Origin: Girardinichthys multiradiatus
Lineage: Eukaryota > Chordata > Actinopteri > Cyprinodontiformes > Goodeidae
Direction of reading: 5' to 3'
DNA length: 64,000 nucleotides
Assembly: GCF_021462225.1 (NCBI RefSeq)
Contig: NC_061818.1
Coordinates: 17,009,462 to 17,073,461 of the forward strand
Shown here: positions 35,801 through 44,454 of the stretch, one piece after another
Position numbering within the stretch: the first letter of the stretch is position 1
Layout: each line of letters opens with the position of its first letter
Notes under the pieces: model-generated
The model's input: the letters and a program-made list of their open reading frames with translations, nothing else
The model's database searches: none
What the model was told of the DNA's origin: nothing
Program-made: the position numbers and the translations under genes

Positions 35801-38800
35801 ACCTGGGCTACAGAGAAGCAGCACTGGACTGTTGTGGTCCAAAGTACTTTTTTCGGATGAAAGCAAATTCTGCATGTCATTCGGAAATCAAGGTGCCAGA
35901 GTCTGGAGGAAGACTGGGGAGAAGGAAATGCCAAAATGCCAGAAGTCCAGTGTCAAGTACCCACAGTCAGTGATGGTCTGGGGTGCCGTGTCAGCTGCTG
36001 GTGTTGGTCCACTGTGTTTTATCAAGGGCAGGGTCAATGCAGCTAGCTATCAGGAGATTTTGGAGCACTTCATGCTTCCATCTGCTGAAAAGCTTTATGG
36101 AGATGAAGATTTCATTTTTCAGCACGACCTGGCACCTGCTCACAGTGCCAAAACCACTGGTAAATGGTTTACTGACCATGGTATCACTGTGCTCAATTGG
36201 CCTGCCAACTCTCCTGACCTGAACCCCATAGAGAATCTGTGGGATATTGTGAAGAGAACGTTGAGAGACTCAAGACCCAACACTCTGGATGAGCTGAAGG
36301 CCGCTATCGAAGCATCCTGGGCCTCCATAAGACCTCAGCAGTGCCACAGGCTGATTGCCTCCATGCCACGCCGCATTGAACCAGTCATTTCTGCAAAAGG
36401 ATTCCCGACCAAGTATTGAGTGCATAACTGTACATGATTATTTGAAGGTTGACGTTTTTTGTATTAAAAACACTTTTCTTTTATTGGTCGGATGAAATAT
36501 GCTAATTTTGTGAGATAGGAATTTTGGATTTTCATGAGCTGTATGCCAAAATCATCCGTATTAAGACAATAAAAGACCTGAAATATTTCAGTTAGTGTGC
36601 AATGAATCTAAAATATATGAATGTTAAATTTTCATCATGACATTATGGAAAATAATGAACTTCATCACAATATGCTAATATTTTGAGATGGACCTGTATA
36701 CTTGGATACAACACTCTGTGAACAACCAGCTCCTTTAGCAATGACTTTTTGCGGCTCACATACATCTTGTGGAGGGTGTCAATGACCGTCTTCGGGACAT
36801 CTGTCCAGTCGGCAGTCATCCCCATGATTGTGTAACCTATTATGCAGGTAGGGGGCCGCTGTATTTAATAACATCCTAAACCAGCTGATCACACATAAAA
36901 TCAGCTTTTCAGACACACAAACATTTCCCCCAAAACACATAAAACAATATCACCAACAAACAACATGTTTGGTTCTGAACCTTATTCACGGTCTTTGAGA
37001 GAACCAGCGTCTGCAGGAGGAAGCAGGCAGAGAGCAGCCGCCCATAATCAAGCTGTTTGTATTGTAACATCTCAGTTGCTTCAAACATTTCTTCTTCCAT
37101 GTTGCTGGCTGCAGACGATGAGTCTCTAGCAGATGCAGGCGTGCTAACGGTGCCGAATGCAGGAGTTGTAGCCGTAGGTCTAAGGCAGATGAGAAAAATC
37201 TTGTTTTTAACCAGGTGCTTCCTCAGATTAGAGGTATTCCCACCGCTGACCTTGCACTTCACGTCACAAGTATTGCAGCGAATGTACAGGTCCTTCTCAA
37301 AATATTAGCAAATTGTGATAAAGTTCATTATTTCCCATATTGTCATGATGAAAATTTAACATTCATGTATTTTAGATTCATTGCACACTAACTGAAATAT
37401 TTCAGGTCTTTTATTGTATTAATACAGATGATTTTGGCATACAGCTCATGAAAACCCAAAATTCCTATCTCACAAAATTAGCATATTTCATCTGACCAAT
37501 AAAAGAAAACTGTTTTTAATACAAAAAAAAGTCAACCTTCAAATAATCATGTACAGTTATGCACTCAATACTTGGTCAGGAATCCTTTGGCAGAAATGAC
37601 TGCTTCAATGCGGCGTGGCATAGAGGCAATCAGCCTGTGGCACTGCTGAGGTCTTATGGAGGCCCAGGATGCTTCGAGAGCGGCCTTTAGCTCATCCAGA
37701 GTGTTGGGTCTTGAGTCTCTCAACGTTCTCTTCACAATATCCCACAGATTCTCTATGGGGTTCAGGTCAGGAGAGTTGGCAGGCCAATTGAGCACAGTGA
37801 TACCATGGTCAGCAAACCATTTACCAGTGGTTTTGGCACTGTGAGCAGGTGCCATGTTGTGCTGAAAAATGAAATCTTCATCTCCATAAAGCTTTTTAGC
37901 AGATGGAAGCATGAAGTGCTCCAAAATCTCCTGATAGCTAGCTGCATTGACCCTGCCCTTGATAAAACACAGTGGACCAACACCAGCAGCTGATACGGCA
38001 CCCCAGACTATCCCTGACTGTGGGTACTTGACACTGGACTTCTGGCATTTTGGCACTTCCTTCTCCCCAGTCTTCCTCCAGACTCTGGCACCTTGATTTC
38101 CGAATGACATGCAGAATTTGCTTTCATCCGAAAAAAGTACTTTGGACCACTGAGTCCAGTGCTGCTTCTCTGTAGCCCAGGTCAGGCACTTCTGCCGCTG
38201 TTTCTGGTTCAAAAGTGGCTTGACCTGGGAAATGCGGCACTTGTAGCCCATTACCTGCACACGCCTGTGCACGGTGGCTCTGGATGTTTCTACTCCAGAC
38301 TCAGTCCACTGCTTCCACAGGTCCCCCAAGGTCTGGAATTGGCCCTTCTCCACAATCTTCCTCAGGGTCCGGTCACTTCTTCTCGTTGTGCAGCGTTTTC
38401 TGCCACACTTTTTCCTTCCCACAGACTTCCCACTGAGGTGCCTTGATACAGCACTCTGGGAACAGCCTATTCGTTCAGAAATTTCTTTCTGTGTCTTACC
38501 CTCTTGCTTGAGGGTGTCAATAGTGGCCTTCTGGACAGCAGTCAGGTCGGCAGTCTTACCCATGATTGGGAATTTGAGTGATGAACCAGGCTGGGAGTTT
38601 TAAAGGCCTCAGGAGTCTTTTGCAGGTGTTTAGAGTTAACTCGTTGATTCAGATGATTAGGTTCATAGCTCGTTTAGAGACCCTTTTAATGATATGCTAA
38701 TTTTGTGAGATAGGAATTTTGGGTTTTCATGAGCTGTATGCCAAAATCATCCGTATTAAGACAATAAAAGACCTGAAATATTTCAGTTAGTGTGCAATGA

Positions 38801-39918
38801 ATCTAAAATATATGAATATAAAATTTTTATCACGACATTATGGAAAATAATGAACTTTATCACAATATGCTAATATTTTGAGAAGGACCTGTAATCTGCA
38901 TTGCATTTTGAAAAGTGGAGCCATACTTTCTAGTACTTTCTATCAGCCATGCTTTGTTGATGGTACTTGCTGCTACTGAGGTCATTACGTTCTTGTGCGT
39001 GCAATGCTGTGTTCATGTCTGGCATGGAAAATCACCCACTCTTCCACTCCCTCAGTGTCACAATGATGCGTTTAGGTACCGAAACATGCTTTCGTTTGAT
39101 TTTACGTGATAGGTACTCGGTAATACTGACAGAATTTGGTCGGTACCAATAAAAGTACTGAATTCGGTACCTATCCCTACACAGTAATGTTAATAGCAGC
39201 ACAGCGCATTACACTGATGGGTGGAGGCGGGGCTTCAAGCCATAGCCTTAGCCATCAGTGAGTCCATGGAAACACAACTGGTACCGTACCGAGTAGCGCG
39301 AGACCAAGTGGAGCAGAGGCTTGCAGAGCTGGAACATTTAATGTAAAAAATGGGCATCAGCAGCTCAGGAAACCTTTGCATGTATTTTGATTAAATAAGC
39401 TAAACTAAGGTAAGCTAGAGTATGACACCATGTTTTTCCAAATTTGAACTTTTCACACTTTTCTAATTGTCTTAGACACTACGTTTTGGGTTTTCGTTAT
39501 CTGTAAGCCATCCTCATCAAAACTGCAAGACATCAAAAAATATTTCCTCTATTTGTAATGAATCTATATAATTCATTAGTTTCACTTTCTGAAATAAGAC
39601 AAAAAATGCTCTTTCACAAAATACCTTTTCATGGTATTCAAATTTTTTGAAATGTACCTGTTTATTTCCACTCCAGACATGTGATGTACATTGCCTTAAA
39701 CTATCTTAAAAATCCTAATAAAATACCTTTAAGTCTGTAGTTGTAACATGACAACCTATGTAAATTTCACAGTGTACAGAAATACTTGTACACTGAATAC
39801 TGACAGCTTGACAGGGGTGATAAAATAAACGGATAATAACCTGCAACAGTAGCTGCTGGTAGAGCTCCTCCTGTTGCTGTAACTCCAGTTCAGAGTTGAG
39901 AAGAGAGGAGTCAGTCAT
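23837..39918 (-). CDS. pih1d1: PIH1 domain-containing protein 1 (R2TP component), complete
   Basis: PIH1D1 is the adaptor of the R2TP complex (RUVBL1/2, RPAP3, PIH1D1), which works with HSP90 to assemble snoRNPs, RNA polymerases and PIKK kinases; its PIH-N domain binds phosphorylated acidic motifs such as that of TEL2. Ten coding exons (39918-39841, 33214-33157, 31881-31693, 28624-28563, 28416-28335, 28253-28157, 27242-27216, 27129-27051, 25473-25330, 23887-23837) join in phase to 288 codons plus TGA, close to human length (290). Visible are GICVKT and EKVFINIC (Lys50 and Lys59, aligning with human phospho-binding Lys57 and Lys64), YRVPMSLGEPH, QGCTVYDV, a basic WKVLKNR, and a C-terminal CS-like domain with LVLDVGED, LYHLDVF and VLTVTMPV. 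Introns hold four of the five CAGGTCC-type and related Tc1 insertions' host sites (copies at 28.9, 35.1 and 37.3 kb) plus hAT and LINE pieces. Confidence 0.92.
25330..25473 (-). CDS. pih1d1: pih1d1 exon: CS-like domain core
   Basis: 144 nt, 48 codons, phase 0, between GTGCAG and GTATAT. Holds SLVLDVGEDQLVL, LYHLDVF and FFIDQENSVAQYN. Confidence 0.92.
25700..26048 (-). mobile_element. Tc1-like relic, left part, interrupted by a hAT element
   Basis: On the minus strand 25975-25769 encodes SGAEVLIWARFAAAGTGRLA, a decayed GGGSVMVWGCFAA-type Tc1 segment. The adjoining CTACTTTGGTCTCATTAG and TGTTCCA are also Tc1-typical. The same relic resumes at 26738 (TTTCAAACCTGAACCTCAAG) after the hAT insertion. 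Confidence 0.55.
26049..26729 (+). mobile_element. hAT element (non-autonomous) with 8-bp target duplication
   Basis: 681 bp with ends TAGAGATGG and CCATCCCTA, inverted repeats with one mismatch, flanked by a perfect 8-bp duplication CATGCAAC (26041-26048 and 26730-26737). It contains a decayed BED zinc-finger exon: ICDAKCKASGGNTFTLRKDL at about 26340-26400, then EEMFETETLQ. The catalytic hAT core is missing, so an autonomous relative would be needed to move it. Confidence 0.88.
26738..26850 (-). mobile_element. Tc1-like relic, right part
   Basis: Continues the Tc1 relic at 25700-26048 across the hAT insertion. AACCTCAAGAAAACTGTTCC and CTCCTGTCGACAAGTTC are remnants. Confidence 0.4.
27051..27129 (-). 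CDS. pih1d1: pih1d1 exon: start of CS-like domain
   Basis: 79 nt between GCTCAG and GTAAGA. Encodes PEFSLFLEPPTGHPEYLIAE and IKLPGV; its first base completes an Arg codon. Confidence 0.9.
27216..27242 (-). CDS. pih1d1: pih1d1 micro-exon (27 nt)
   Basis: 27 nt between CCTCAG and GTGAGA, encoding EISTACAK in the linker between the two domains. Phase agrees on both sides. Confidence 0.8.
27692..28020 (+). mobile_element. hAT-like non-autonomous element fragment
   Basis: GGCCTGTCACGATGACAAAT at the left, then CTGGATAATAAATTATCCCA and TTGTGATAAACAATAATATT, matches a widespread fish hAT-derived repeat by recollection. No right terminus is recognised, so it seems truncated. Confidence 0.45.
28157..28253 (-). 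CDS. pih1d1: pih1d1 exon: end of PIH-N domain
   Basis: 97 nt between GTGCAG and GTAGGT. Encodes DWKVLKNRKFLGSVSEQNIR and TKSRPVIQELQP; the basic WKVLKNR matches the basic patch of the PIH-N domain. Confidence 0.9.
28335..28416 (-). CDS. pih1d1: pih1d1 exon: PIH-N domain
   Basis: 82 nt between TTGCAG and GTGAGT. Encodes KDPLFQHFVILVSLEGLENK and YSLELNR. Confidence 0.9.
28563..28624 (-). CDS. pih1d1: pih1d1 exon: PIH-N domain
   Basis: 62 nt between TTTCAG and GTGACT. Encodes SQGCTVYDVIINQDFFQRCQ after completing an Asn codon. A second AG eight bases in (CTCAG) would break the frame, so the upstream acceptor is chosen. Confidence 0.88.
29215..30219 (+). CDS. Tc1-family DD34E transposase, intact 334 codons
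   Basis: Cut-and-paste transposase that binds the terminal repeats and inserts at TA. The paired helix-turn-helix region spans about residues 1-110, with a GRKKCGRK AT-hook-like motif at 49-56 between the two halves. Catalytic residues are Asp148 (LFSDESKF), Asp238 (QHDLAPAHSA) and Glu273 ([11 protein letters not shown]), with exactly 34 residues between the last two. Length and start (MSKTADLTAV; the other copies have MGKTADLTAV) fit the family. No stop or frameshift occurs. It is the only one of the five copies with all three catalytic residues in one open frame. A lone change, ARTTGKW where the others have AKTTGKW, is conservative. Confidence 0.93.
   Translation: MSKTADLTAVQKATIDTLKQEGKTQKEISERIGCSQSAVSRHLSGKSVGRKKCGRKCSTTRRGDRTLRKIVEKGRFQTLGDLRKQWTESGVETSRATVHRRVQEMGYRCRIPQVKPLLNQKQRQKRLTWATEKQHWTVAQWSKVLFSDESKFCMSFGNQGARVWRKTGEKEMRKCQKSSVKYPQSVMVWGAVSAAGVGPLCFIKGRVNAASYQEILEHFMLPSAEKLYGDEDFIFQHDLAPAHSARTTGKWFTDHGITVLNWPANSPDLNPIENLWDIVKRTLRDSRPNTLDELKAAIEASWASIRPQQCHRLIASMPRRIEAVISAKGFPTKY
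30454..31070 (-). mobile_element. Rex1/L2-type LINE 3' end inserted in Tc1 copy 2
   Basis: In minus orientation. The 3' tail is four AGAATC-type units at 30454-30477, preceded by CTTGGCAATAAAGCTTTTCT. The minus frame 31048-30779 encodes RLQRVIRSAEKVIGCSLLSL and, further on, LFETLPSGRRLRSIRTKT, the typical C-terminus of fish Rex1-like reverse transcriptases. It is strongly 5'-truncated. Compared with copy 3, three bases of Tc1 sequence (AAT) are lost and no target duplication is visible. The 5' junction carries a perfect palindrome (31028-31067). Confidence 0.8.
31028..31067. repeat. Perfect palindrome at LINE 5' junction
   Basis: Two 19-nt arms (31028-31046 and 31049-31067) around AA. The right arm is an inverted copy of LINE sequence and marks the point where the LINE stops. 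Confidence 0.9.
31214..31269. repeat. Perfect 25-nt inverted repeat with 6-nt loop
   Basis: Arms 31214-31238 and 31245-31269 are exact reverse complements around CGGGGC. The right arm runs on into a dispersed repeat; the left arm is preceded by AT-rich DNA. Confidence 0.92.
31245..31680 (+). repeat. Dispersed DNA-transposon-like repeat
   Basis: TAGCGCTTGATGGTTTTTGC, CTTAAAGTAATGATGGCCAC, CTTGCCATAATACAAATAC and AGAATGCCAAGAGTGTGCGG are landmarks of a repeat common in teleosts. I cannot name its superfamily with confidence. It lies just upstream of pih1d1 exon 31693-31881. Confidence 0.5.
31693..31881 (-). CDS. pih1d1: pih1d1 exon: phosphopeptide-binding core
   Basis: 189 nt between CCCAG and GTATGT. 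Encodes GICVKTSSETGNEKVFINIC, then SNSVPPPPELTREELVQLL and YRVPMSLGEPHTEVDN. This is the best-conserved part of PIH1D1. Confidence 0.93.
33157..33214 (-). CDS. pih1d1: pih1d1 exon
   Basis: 58 nt between GTACAG and GTGAGC. Encodes TMGKLQTETQDSKVIRPQP and the first base of a Gly codon; IRPQPG precedes the PIH-N core as IQPQPG does in human. Confidence 0.87.
34010..34330 (+). mobile_element. Tc1-like N-terminal relic
   Basis: ATGGAGAAGACTGCTAACTT at 34026 parallels the MGKTADLT start of Tc1 transposases. TCTTACCTGGGCTGATGAAA near 34290-34310 parallels the CLTWATE segment. Stops interrupt every frame. Confidence 0.5.
34390..35091 (-). mobile_element. Older Tc1-like element, left part, split by copy 3
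   Basis: Begins with a Tc1-type end (CAGCTACATCTCAAAAACTG). The minus strand at 35061-34790 keeps a decayed C-terminal catalytic region (SPDLNPMENL at about 34905-34935, and TGPLYQM). It continues at 36699. The middle of the transposase gene is deleted. Confidence 0.65.
34683..34755 (-). mobile_element. LINE 3'-tail fragment
   Basis: GAATCAGAATTAGCTTTATT, GCCAAGT and ACAAGGAATTTGACTCCGGT match the 3' end of the LINE at 30454. Only about 70 bases are present, inside the older Tc1 relic. Confidence 0.65.
35092..36696 (+). mobile_element. Tc1-like transposon, CAGGTCC family, copy 3
   Basis: 1,605 bp from CAGGTCC to GGACCTG with TA on both sides (35090-35091 and 36697-36698). It is inserted in an older Tc1-like element: flanking sequence on the two sides is continuous in that relic. 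It lies in the pih1d1 intron between 33215 and 39840. The transposase gene has a 5-bp deletion. Confidence 0.93.
35420..36419 (+). pseudogene. Tc1 transposase, frameshifted (copy 3)
   Basis: ATG at 35420; reads MGKTADLTAV to about residue 136 (EKQHWTV). Five bases are then missing near 35833 compared with copy 2 (TGTTGTGGTCC instead of TGTTGCTCAGTGGTCC), which shifts the frame just before the first catalytic Asp. The rest ([29 protein letters not shown]) is open to the normal stop at 36419, so one small deletion is the only break. Confidence 0.92.
36699..36836 (-). mobile_element. Older Tc1-like element, N-terminal part
   Basis: Minus strand ATG at 36825 reads MGMTADWTDVPKTVIDTLHK and on to HRVLYPS, a diverged Tc1 helix-turn-helix. 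It stops at the TA where copy 3 begins and continues at 35089 on the other side. Confidence 0.7.
37287..38891 (-). mobile_element. Tc1-like transposon, CAGGTCC family, copy 4
   Basis: 1,605 bp with TA at 37285-37286 and 38892-38893. It is inserted in the BED-finger exon of a hAT element, within a GATTAC that is still intact in the hAT at 26 kb (an empty-site comparison inside one window). It lies in a pih1d1 intron, same orientation as the gene. Confidence 0.93.
37565..38563 (-). CDS. Tc1-family transposase, open frame but catalytic Asp to Asn
   Basis: 332 codons from ATG at 38563 (MGKTADLTAV) to the usual end (GFLTKY). Compared with copy 2 it lacks two codons (HWTQWSKV for HWTVAQWSKV). The first catalytic Asp (LFSDESKF, residue 146) and the Glu ([11 protein letters not shown], residue 271) are present, but the middle motif reads QHNMAPAHSA, so residue 236 is Asn in place of Asp. 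This replacement should abolish metal-dependent catalysis while leaving DNA binding possible. The codon change fits decay of a CpG (CACGAC to CACAAC). Confidence 0.92.
   Translation of the reverse strand: MGKTADLTAVQKATIDTLKQEGKTQKEISERIGCSQSAVSRHLSGKSVGRKKCGRKRCTTRRSDRTLRKIVEKGQFQTLGDLWKQWTESGVETSRATVHRRVQVMGYKCRISQVKPLLNQKQRQKCLTWATEKQHWTQWSKVLFSDESKFCMSFGNQGARVWRKTGEKEVPKCQKSSVKYPQSGIVWGAVSAAGVGPLCFIKGRVNAASYQEILEHFMLPSAKKLYGDEDFIFQHNMAPAHSAKTTGKWFADHGITVLNWPANSPDLNPIENLWDIVKRTLRDSRPNTLDELKAALEASWASIRPQQCHRLIASMPRRIEAVISAKGFLTKY
39841..39918 (-). CDS. pih1d1: pih1d1 first coding exon
   Basis: ATG at 39918-39916, 26 codons (MTDSSLLNSELELQQQEELY and six more), ending at a CAG|GTTATT donor. 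An acceptor (TTGGCAG) sits 17 bases before the ATG, so the exon begins at 39935 and there is an upstream non-coding exon. Confidence 0.85.
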
Positions 39919-40340
39919 CCTCAGAGAGCTCAATGCTGCCAAAGACAAAACACAAGATATTCCTCATTGTCAATACGACAAAAAATTCTACAAACTTCCT
40001 TATGAAAAGAGAATGTGAAACCAGTCAACTAGATTTATTCAAAGGGTCTTGCGATTGTAGTAACTTTGACATAATCCAACTTGTTGAGGACCAGTTTCTA
40101 AATTAATGGTCACTGAAATCTGCACCACATGTCCTTAATTAACCACTCACTGAAGATATCAGAGTTCAATCTCCACTTAGAAAGTCTTCGAAATTAACAA
40201 TGTGCAATAACATATTATAGATTCTTGTGAGTTTTTTAAGATTATTTGACCATTACTTCTTTTTAAACGCTTTTATTGTTTTATTTGGTTAACAAAGTAT
40301 TTAAAGATAAGTGAGTCTGAATAATCAGATCAACAGACAC

Positions 40341-40702
40341 AATAGAACCTATAGCCAGTCAGTCATTTTCTATCGCTTATTCCATAGTGGGTCGCAGGGA
40401 AGCTGGTGCCTATCTATGGGCGTGAGGCAGGGTACGCCCTGGACAGGTCGCCAATCCATCACAGGGCAACACACAAACAACCACAAACACACTCATTCAT
40501 ACTCCTAAGGGCAATTTAGAGAGACCAATTAACCTAACAAGCATGTCTTTGGACTGTGGGAGGAAGCCGGAGTACCCGGTGAGAACCCACGCATGCATGG
40601 GGAGAACATGCAAACTCCATGCAGAAAGCCCCCCGGACAGAAATCGAACCCAGGACCTTCTTGTTGCAAGGCAACAGTGCTACCAACTGCGCCACTGTGC
40701 AA
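40341..40702 (-). mobile_element. tRNA-derived SINE, near full length
   Basis: On the minus strand it starts with GGTTGCACAGTGGCGCAGTT. A box-A-like TGGCGCAGTTGG lies at 40683-40694 and a box-B GGTTCGATTTC at about 40641-40653, spaced as in tRNA promoters. A conserved body follows (GGAGTTTGCATGTTCTCCCC, CCTCCCACAGTCCAAAGACA, GTTAATTGGTCTCTCTAAAT) and then a tail of GACT units at 40345-40357. It is transcribed by RNA polymerase III in related families. It lies in the pih1d1 5' intron. Confidence 0.8.
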
Positions 40703-42915
40703 CCCAGAACCTATAGCATTTATTCAAATGGTGTCTTTGACATCAAAATATAACCTTGAGTTAAAGTGGGCAAGATTTCACTGTATTTCACTATCATTAT
40801 AGGAAGATGTGGTTGTAACTGTTAATAATATCTATGTCAGGAAGCCAAAATTAATTCGACATCATTTTGGCTTCATTGAGGATCATAATCTCTCAAATTT
40901 CCTAAATCTGCCCTTAACAGAGATTGTAACCATAACCAATGAAAAACAATGGGTTTAATACAAGGTATTTAGAAAATATTATACTATTAAATTCAAAAAC
41001 ATAAATGAGATTTGAGTTACAAAATGGCTGGTTTACAGGTAAGATATAGAAGAAAGGGATGAAACGACAACATGCAGGTAAAACTAGAGAAGCAATAAAT
41101 CAAGAATTATTTGTTGAATTAAAATAAAGTTCAGAGCAGTGACCTTACACACGCTATAATACTTAGAAAGAGAATCTGAATCAGGACGTCTGACCTTAAA
41201 GAAAAACCGAAAAACAGCACACTGATAGTTTTTCTTTCAATTTTCAAACAAAAACTGTTATAAAAACCATAAAATATGTGGTTTCATATATAACAGAAGT
41301 TTCAAAATGGGCAAATGTTCTGCTACGTCACTTTATTATTAGCACCATCTATTGAAATGGACTCTGGATATTGATGAGGTGCAGCTGAACCAAAAAGCAA
41401 AGCTCACAATTTATCAGTTCATCTGTATTTCAACCCTCCGCTATGGTCATGAGATAAGAAACATGATTGTAGGACTGAGATTTCAGATGAACAGCCAAAG
41501 TTAGGTTCTCTCTTAGATTGGCTGGGATCTTTGAGGTGGTTTAGGGACTCCATCAAGAGGGTGATGCTGTTTTGAAAGTACCATTGGCAATCTACAAGCA
41601 GCAGGACATTGAGCAGTTGAAGTCAGGGTCTACCGTAGCAGATAATATTAGCTTGATAGACTCACAGTGGTACTTTTTAACAAACATAAAACAACATTGT
41701 TTTCTTCTATTTATTTCTTAAACCGCCAATCGCTAAAATTTCCGGTGAAAACTCTCCTCAAGGTTTAAAATTCTCTGACTAAAATGTTATAGAAAGTACC
41801 AGTGTCTGGTTTCCTGGCCTCATCTTCCCGTTGCTTCACACTGCTGGTTAGCTGACTGAAAGAAGGCTCCTACCGTTTTTTCCTTACTTGAGTGTCAGAA
41901 AATATTAGACAGAGTGTGTATTGTGGAAAGTAAAGAAGTGCCACTCATCACTCTTATTTAGGCAAAGCGGTTAGCTGGCATAACTAGCATGTCTGTCAGC
42001 AACAGGCTGGCTACCTGAACAGATAGCCCAACTAAAGAACCAGCTAATATCATCTTCTACCCAAGTTACACTGTAAAGAGCAGAAAAATCAAACGATATA
42101 ATGTTTTGTGTAATAGGCACATTTACTTGAAATCTACTGTGAAATTTAGCTGGAGTTTATTGTTGATTTTTGCTTATCTTTATGTGTCGAAAATTCAACA
42201 ATACACTATCAATTCTTCAATACAGTATCGATACAGATTTATTATACCTGCAATAAGCATTTTTACAGCTGTAGATATCACTGTTGATTTTCTGTTTGAG
42301 ATAAAACGTTAGATCATGCTCATGCTTTCTTGCAGAAAGTTTACTTAACAATAGCTGGAAGCTGCATTTATTTCATTGTTTGAACCATGAGGAAAAGTAA
42401 GTTGGCAACAACTGTTTCAAGGGTTAACTGGAATTTAAAAAAAGATATATATATTTATACACATCCATACACACACTACGTTAAGGCTGTAATAATCTTT
42501 AGTGTCTTTACAGACGTTCTATAGCTTTTTATCTGCAAAATAAAAGAGATTTTACCTCAAAGTATAAATACCAAACATAGTGGTCAGGATTATTTTTACC
42601 ACAAAATTTGAAGTTTTATGTAGCAATCATCCACGAATATGCATTACAGCCTCCGTACCAAAGGATAAGCGTTTTATTATTATTATTATTATTATTATTA
42701 ACAACCAGTTTACAAGTTTAAATCACCGAAACCGTTCTATGTAATCAAATTGGAAGACAGTTATCCCAGGTTAGCATAGCATGAGCTTGTTAGCCCACAC
42801 GCCGAACACAACTTCCTGTTGTCTTTGGCAGCTGGTACAATTTTCTGCTGCGTATTCTTAGTTTTTTTTTATACTGTCGCACATCTCAAAAACACTTAAA
42901 TAAATATTTTCTTAC
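40703..42915. other. pih1d1 first intron, no recognised gene
   Basis: AT-rich. The stretch 42180-42240 (ATTCAACAATACACTATC, CAGTATCGATACAG) looks like a hAT-derived fragment. No exon is visible. Confidence 0.4.
42674..42700. repeat. (ATT)n microsatellite
   Basis: About nine ATT units in a row. Confidence 0.85.
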
Positions 42916-43000
42916 TCTTTAATCGCAGCAGAAACAGCAGAAGGCACCCGTGTTATCTTCCGCTTAGCAACAACAATTTCTGCTTCAAGCCTTTCAAAAT
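42916..43000 (-). other. pih1d1: Putative pih1d1 non-coding exon 1 and promoter area
   Basis: An AAAGA|GTAAGA donor ends at 42916, preceded by a purine/pyrimidine-mixed, non-repetitive stretch with several CpGs (CTAAGCGGAAG, an ETS-like core). No TATA is seen, as usual for a housekeeping gene. The upstream limit is a guess; the assignment rests on the need for a 5'UTR exon. Confidence 0.3.
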
Positions 43001-43499
43001 AAAAGCATCAGAAATTATTCAAGAGCCCGCCGATACGGGATGGACTGGATTTTTGGCCTTTTGATTACTGGTTAATGGGTTCTTTTAAAATAGTAACCTA
43101 ACACTAAAGCGCAACCACACGTTGAAGCTCCATTGTAACATCACATTGGTCTGTCTGCTTTCATATACCACTATGGCCAATCATTTCACTTTTTTTCCCC
43201 TTTCGTATTCCATGCAAAAAGAAAAAAGAGACGCACATTTTTAGAGACAGATCTGAAAGTACAGTTTTGCCTAAAGGTTTTCACAGTTTATCACGTGTCC
43301 ACCACAAACTTCAGTGTACTTTATAAGGACAGACACAAAGCACAACAAACTGTGGAAGTGGAACAAAAATGTACATCTGTATATCTCTTTCTCTCCCAGC
43401 TTTGCACACCTGGAGACTTACTTTTTTTGCCCATTCTTCACAAAATAAAATAAGCTCAGTCAGATTAAATATAAAGCATCTGTGAACATACATTTTAAA

Positions 43500-43990
43500 T
43501 TTTTGGACTTTGGTGCAGAGTTTGACTAGGTCATTCTAACACATAAATATACTTTGACCTAACCATTTCGTCATAGCTCTGGCTGGATGTTTAGTTTTTG
43601 TCATGCTGAAACGAGAACCTCTACCCTCAGTCTCAAGTCATTTGCAGATTTTTTCTAGGACTTCCCTGAATTTAGCTCCATCCATTCTCCCATCAACTCA
43701 AATAGGTTTCCATGTCCCTAATAACAAACATCTTCCTCAGAGCATGATGCTGCTACCAAGAAGTTTAACAGGTGGAAAGGTATGTTCAGTGTCATCTGTT
43801 AATTATATGTACATACATTCGGTGTTCTGCACAGTATTTCACTTTGGTCTCATATCTGACTAGATCCCCTTCTTTTGATTAGCTATGTCCCCTACACTGC
43901 TTGTTGCATACTACACATATTTCTTTCAGCAATGGCTTTTTTCTTACAGTTCTTTCATAAAGGGCAGATTGTTGGAGTGTAGCAGTAATA
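43500..43990 (-). mobile_element. Tc1-like relic upstream of pih1d1
   Basis: TTTGACTAGGTCATTCTAAC, AGCTCTGGCTGGATGTTTAG, CATTTGCAGATTTTTTCTAG and CAGAGCATGATGCTGCTACC are landmarks of the antisense strand of fish Tc1 transposases. No frame is intact. Confidence 0.6.
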
Positions 43991-44049
43991 GCTGACCTGT
44001 TGACAGATTTTGTTACGTCAGCTGTGGTACCCTCCAGCTACTCTTATAT

Positions 44050-44454
<405 letters not shown>

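Larger units (their letters stand above)
36990..39179 (-). mobile_element. hAT element with BED finger, split by Tc1 copy 4
   Basis: The right end CTATCCCTA (39171-39179) matches the terminus of the hAT at 26049. The minus strand at 37284-37060 encodes NTCDVKCKVSGGNTSNLRKH, a BED zinc finger, then EEEMFEATEMLQ, the same exon as in the 26 kb copy. Positions 38894-39179 hold the 5' part with paired GGTACC-type motifs. The left end cannot be placed, so 36990 is approximate. The transposase core is absent. Confidence 0.72.

Noticed and set aside
40641..40694. A tRNA gene
   Set aside because: Box A and box B are present, but the fold of a tRNA is not kept and the sequence continues into a SINE body with a repeat tail.
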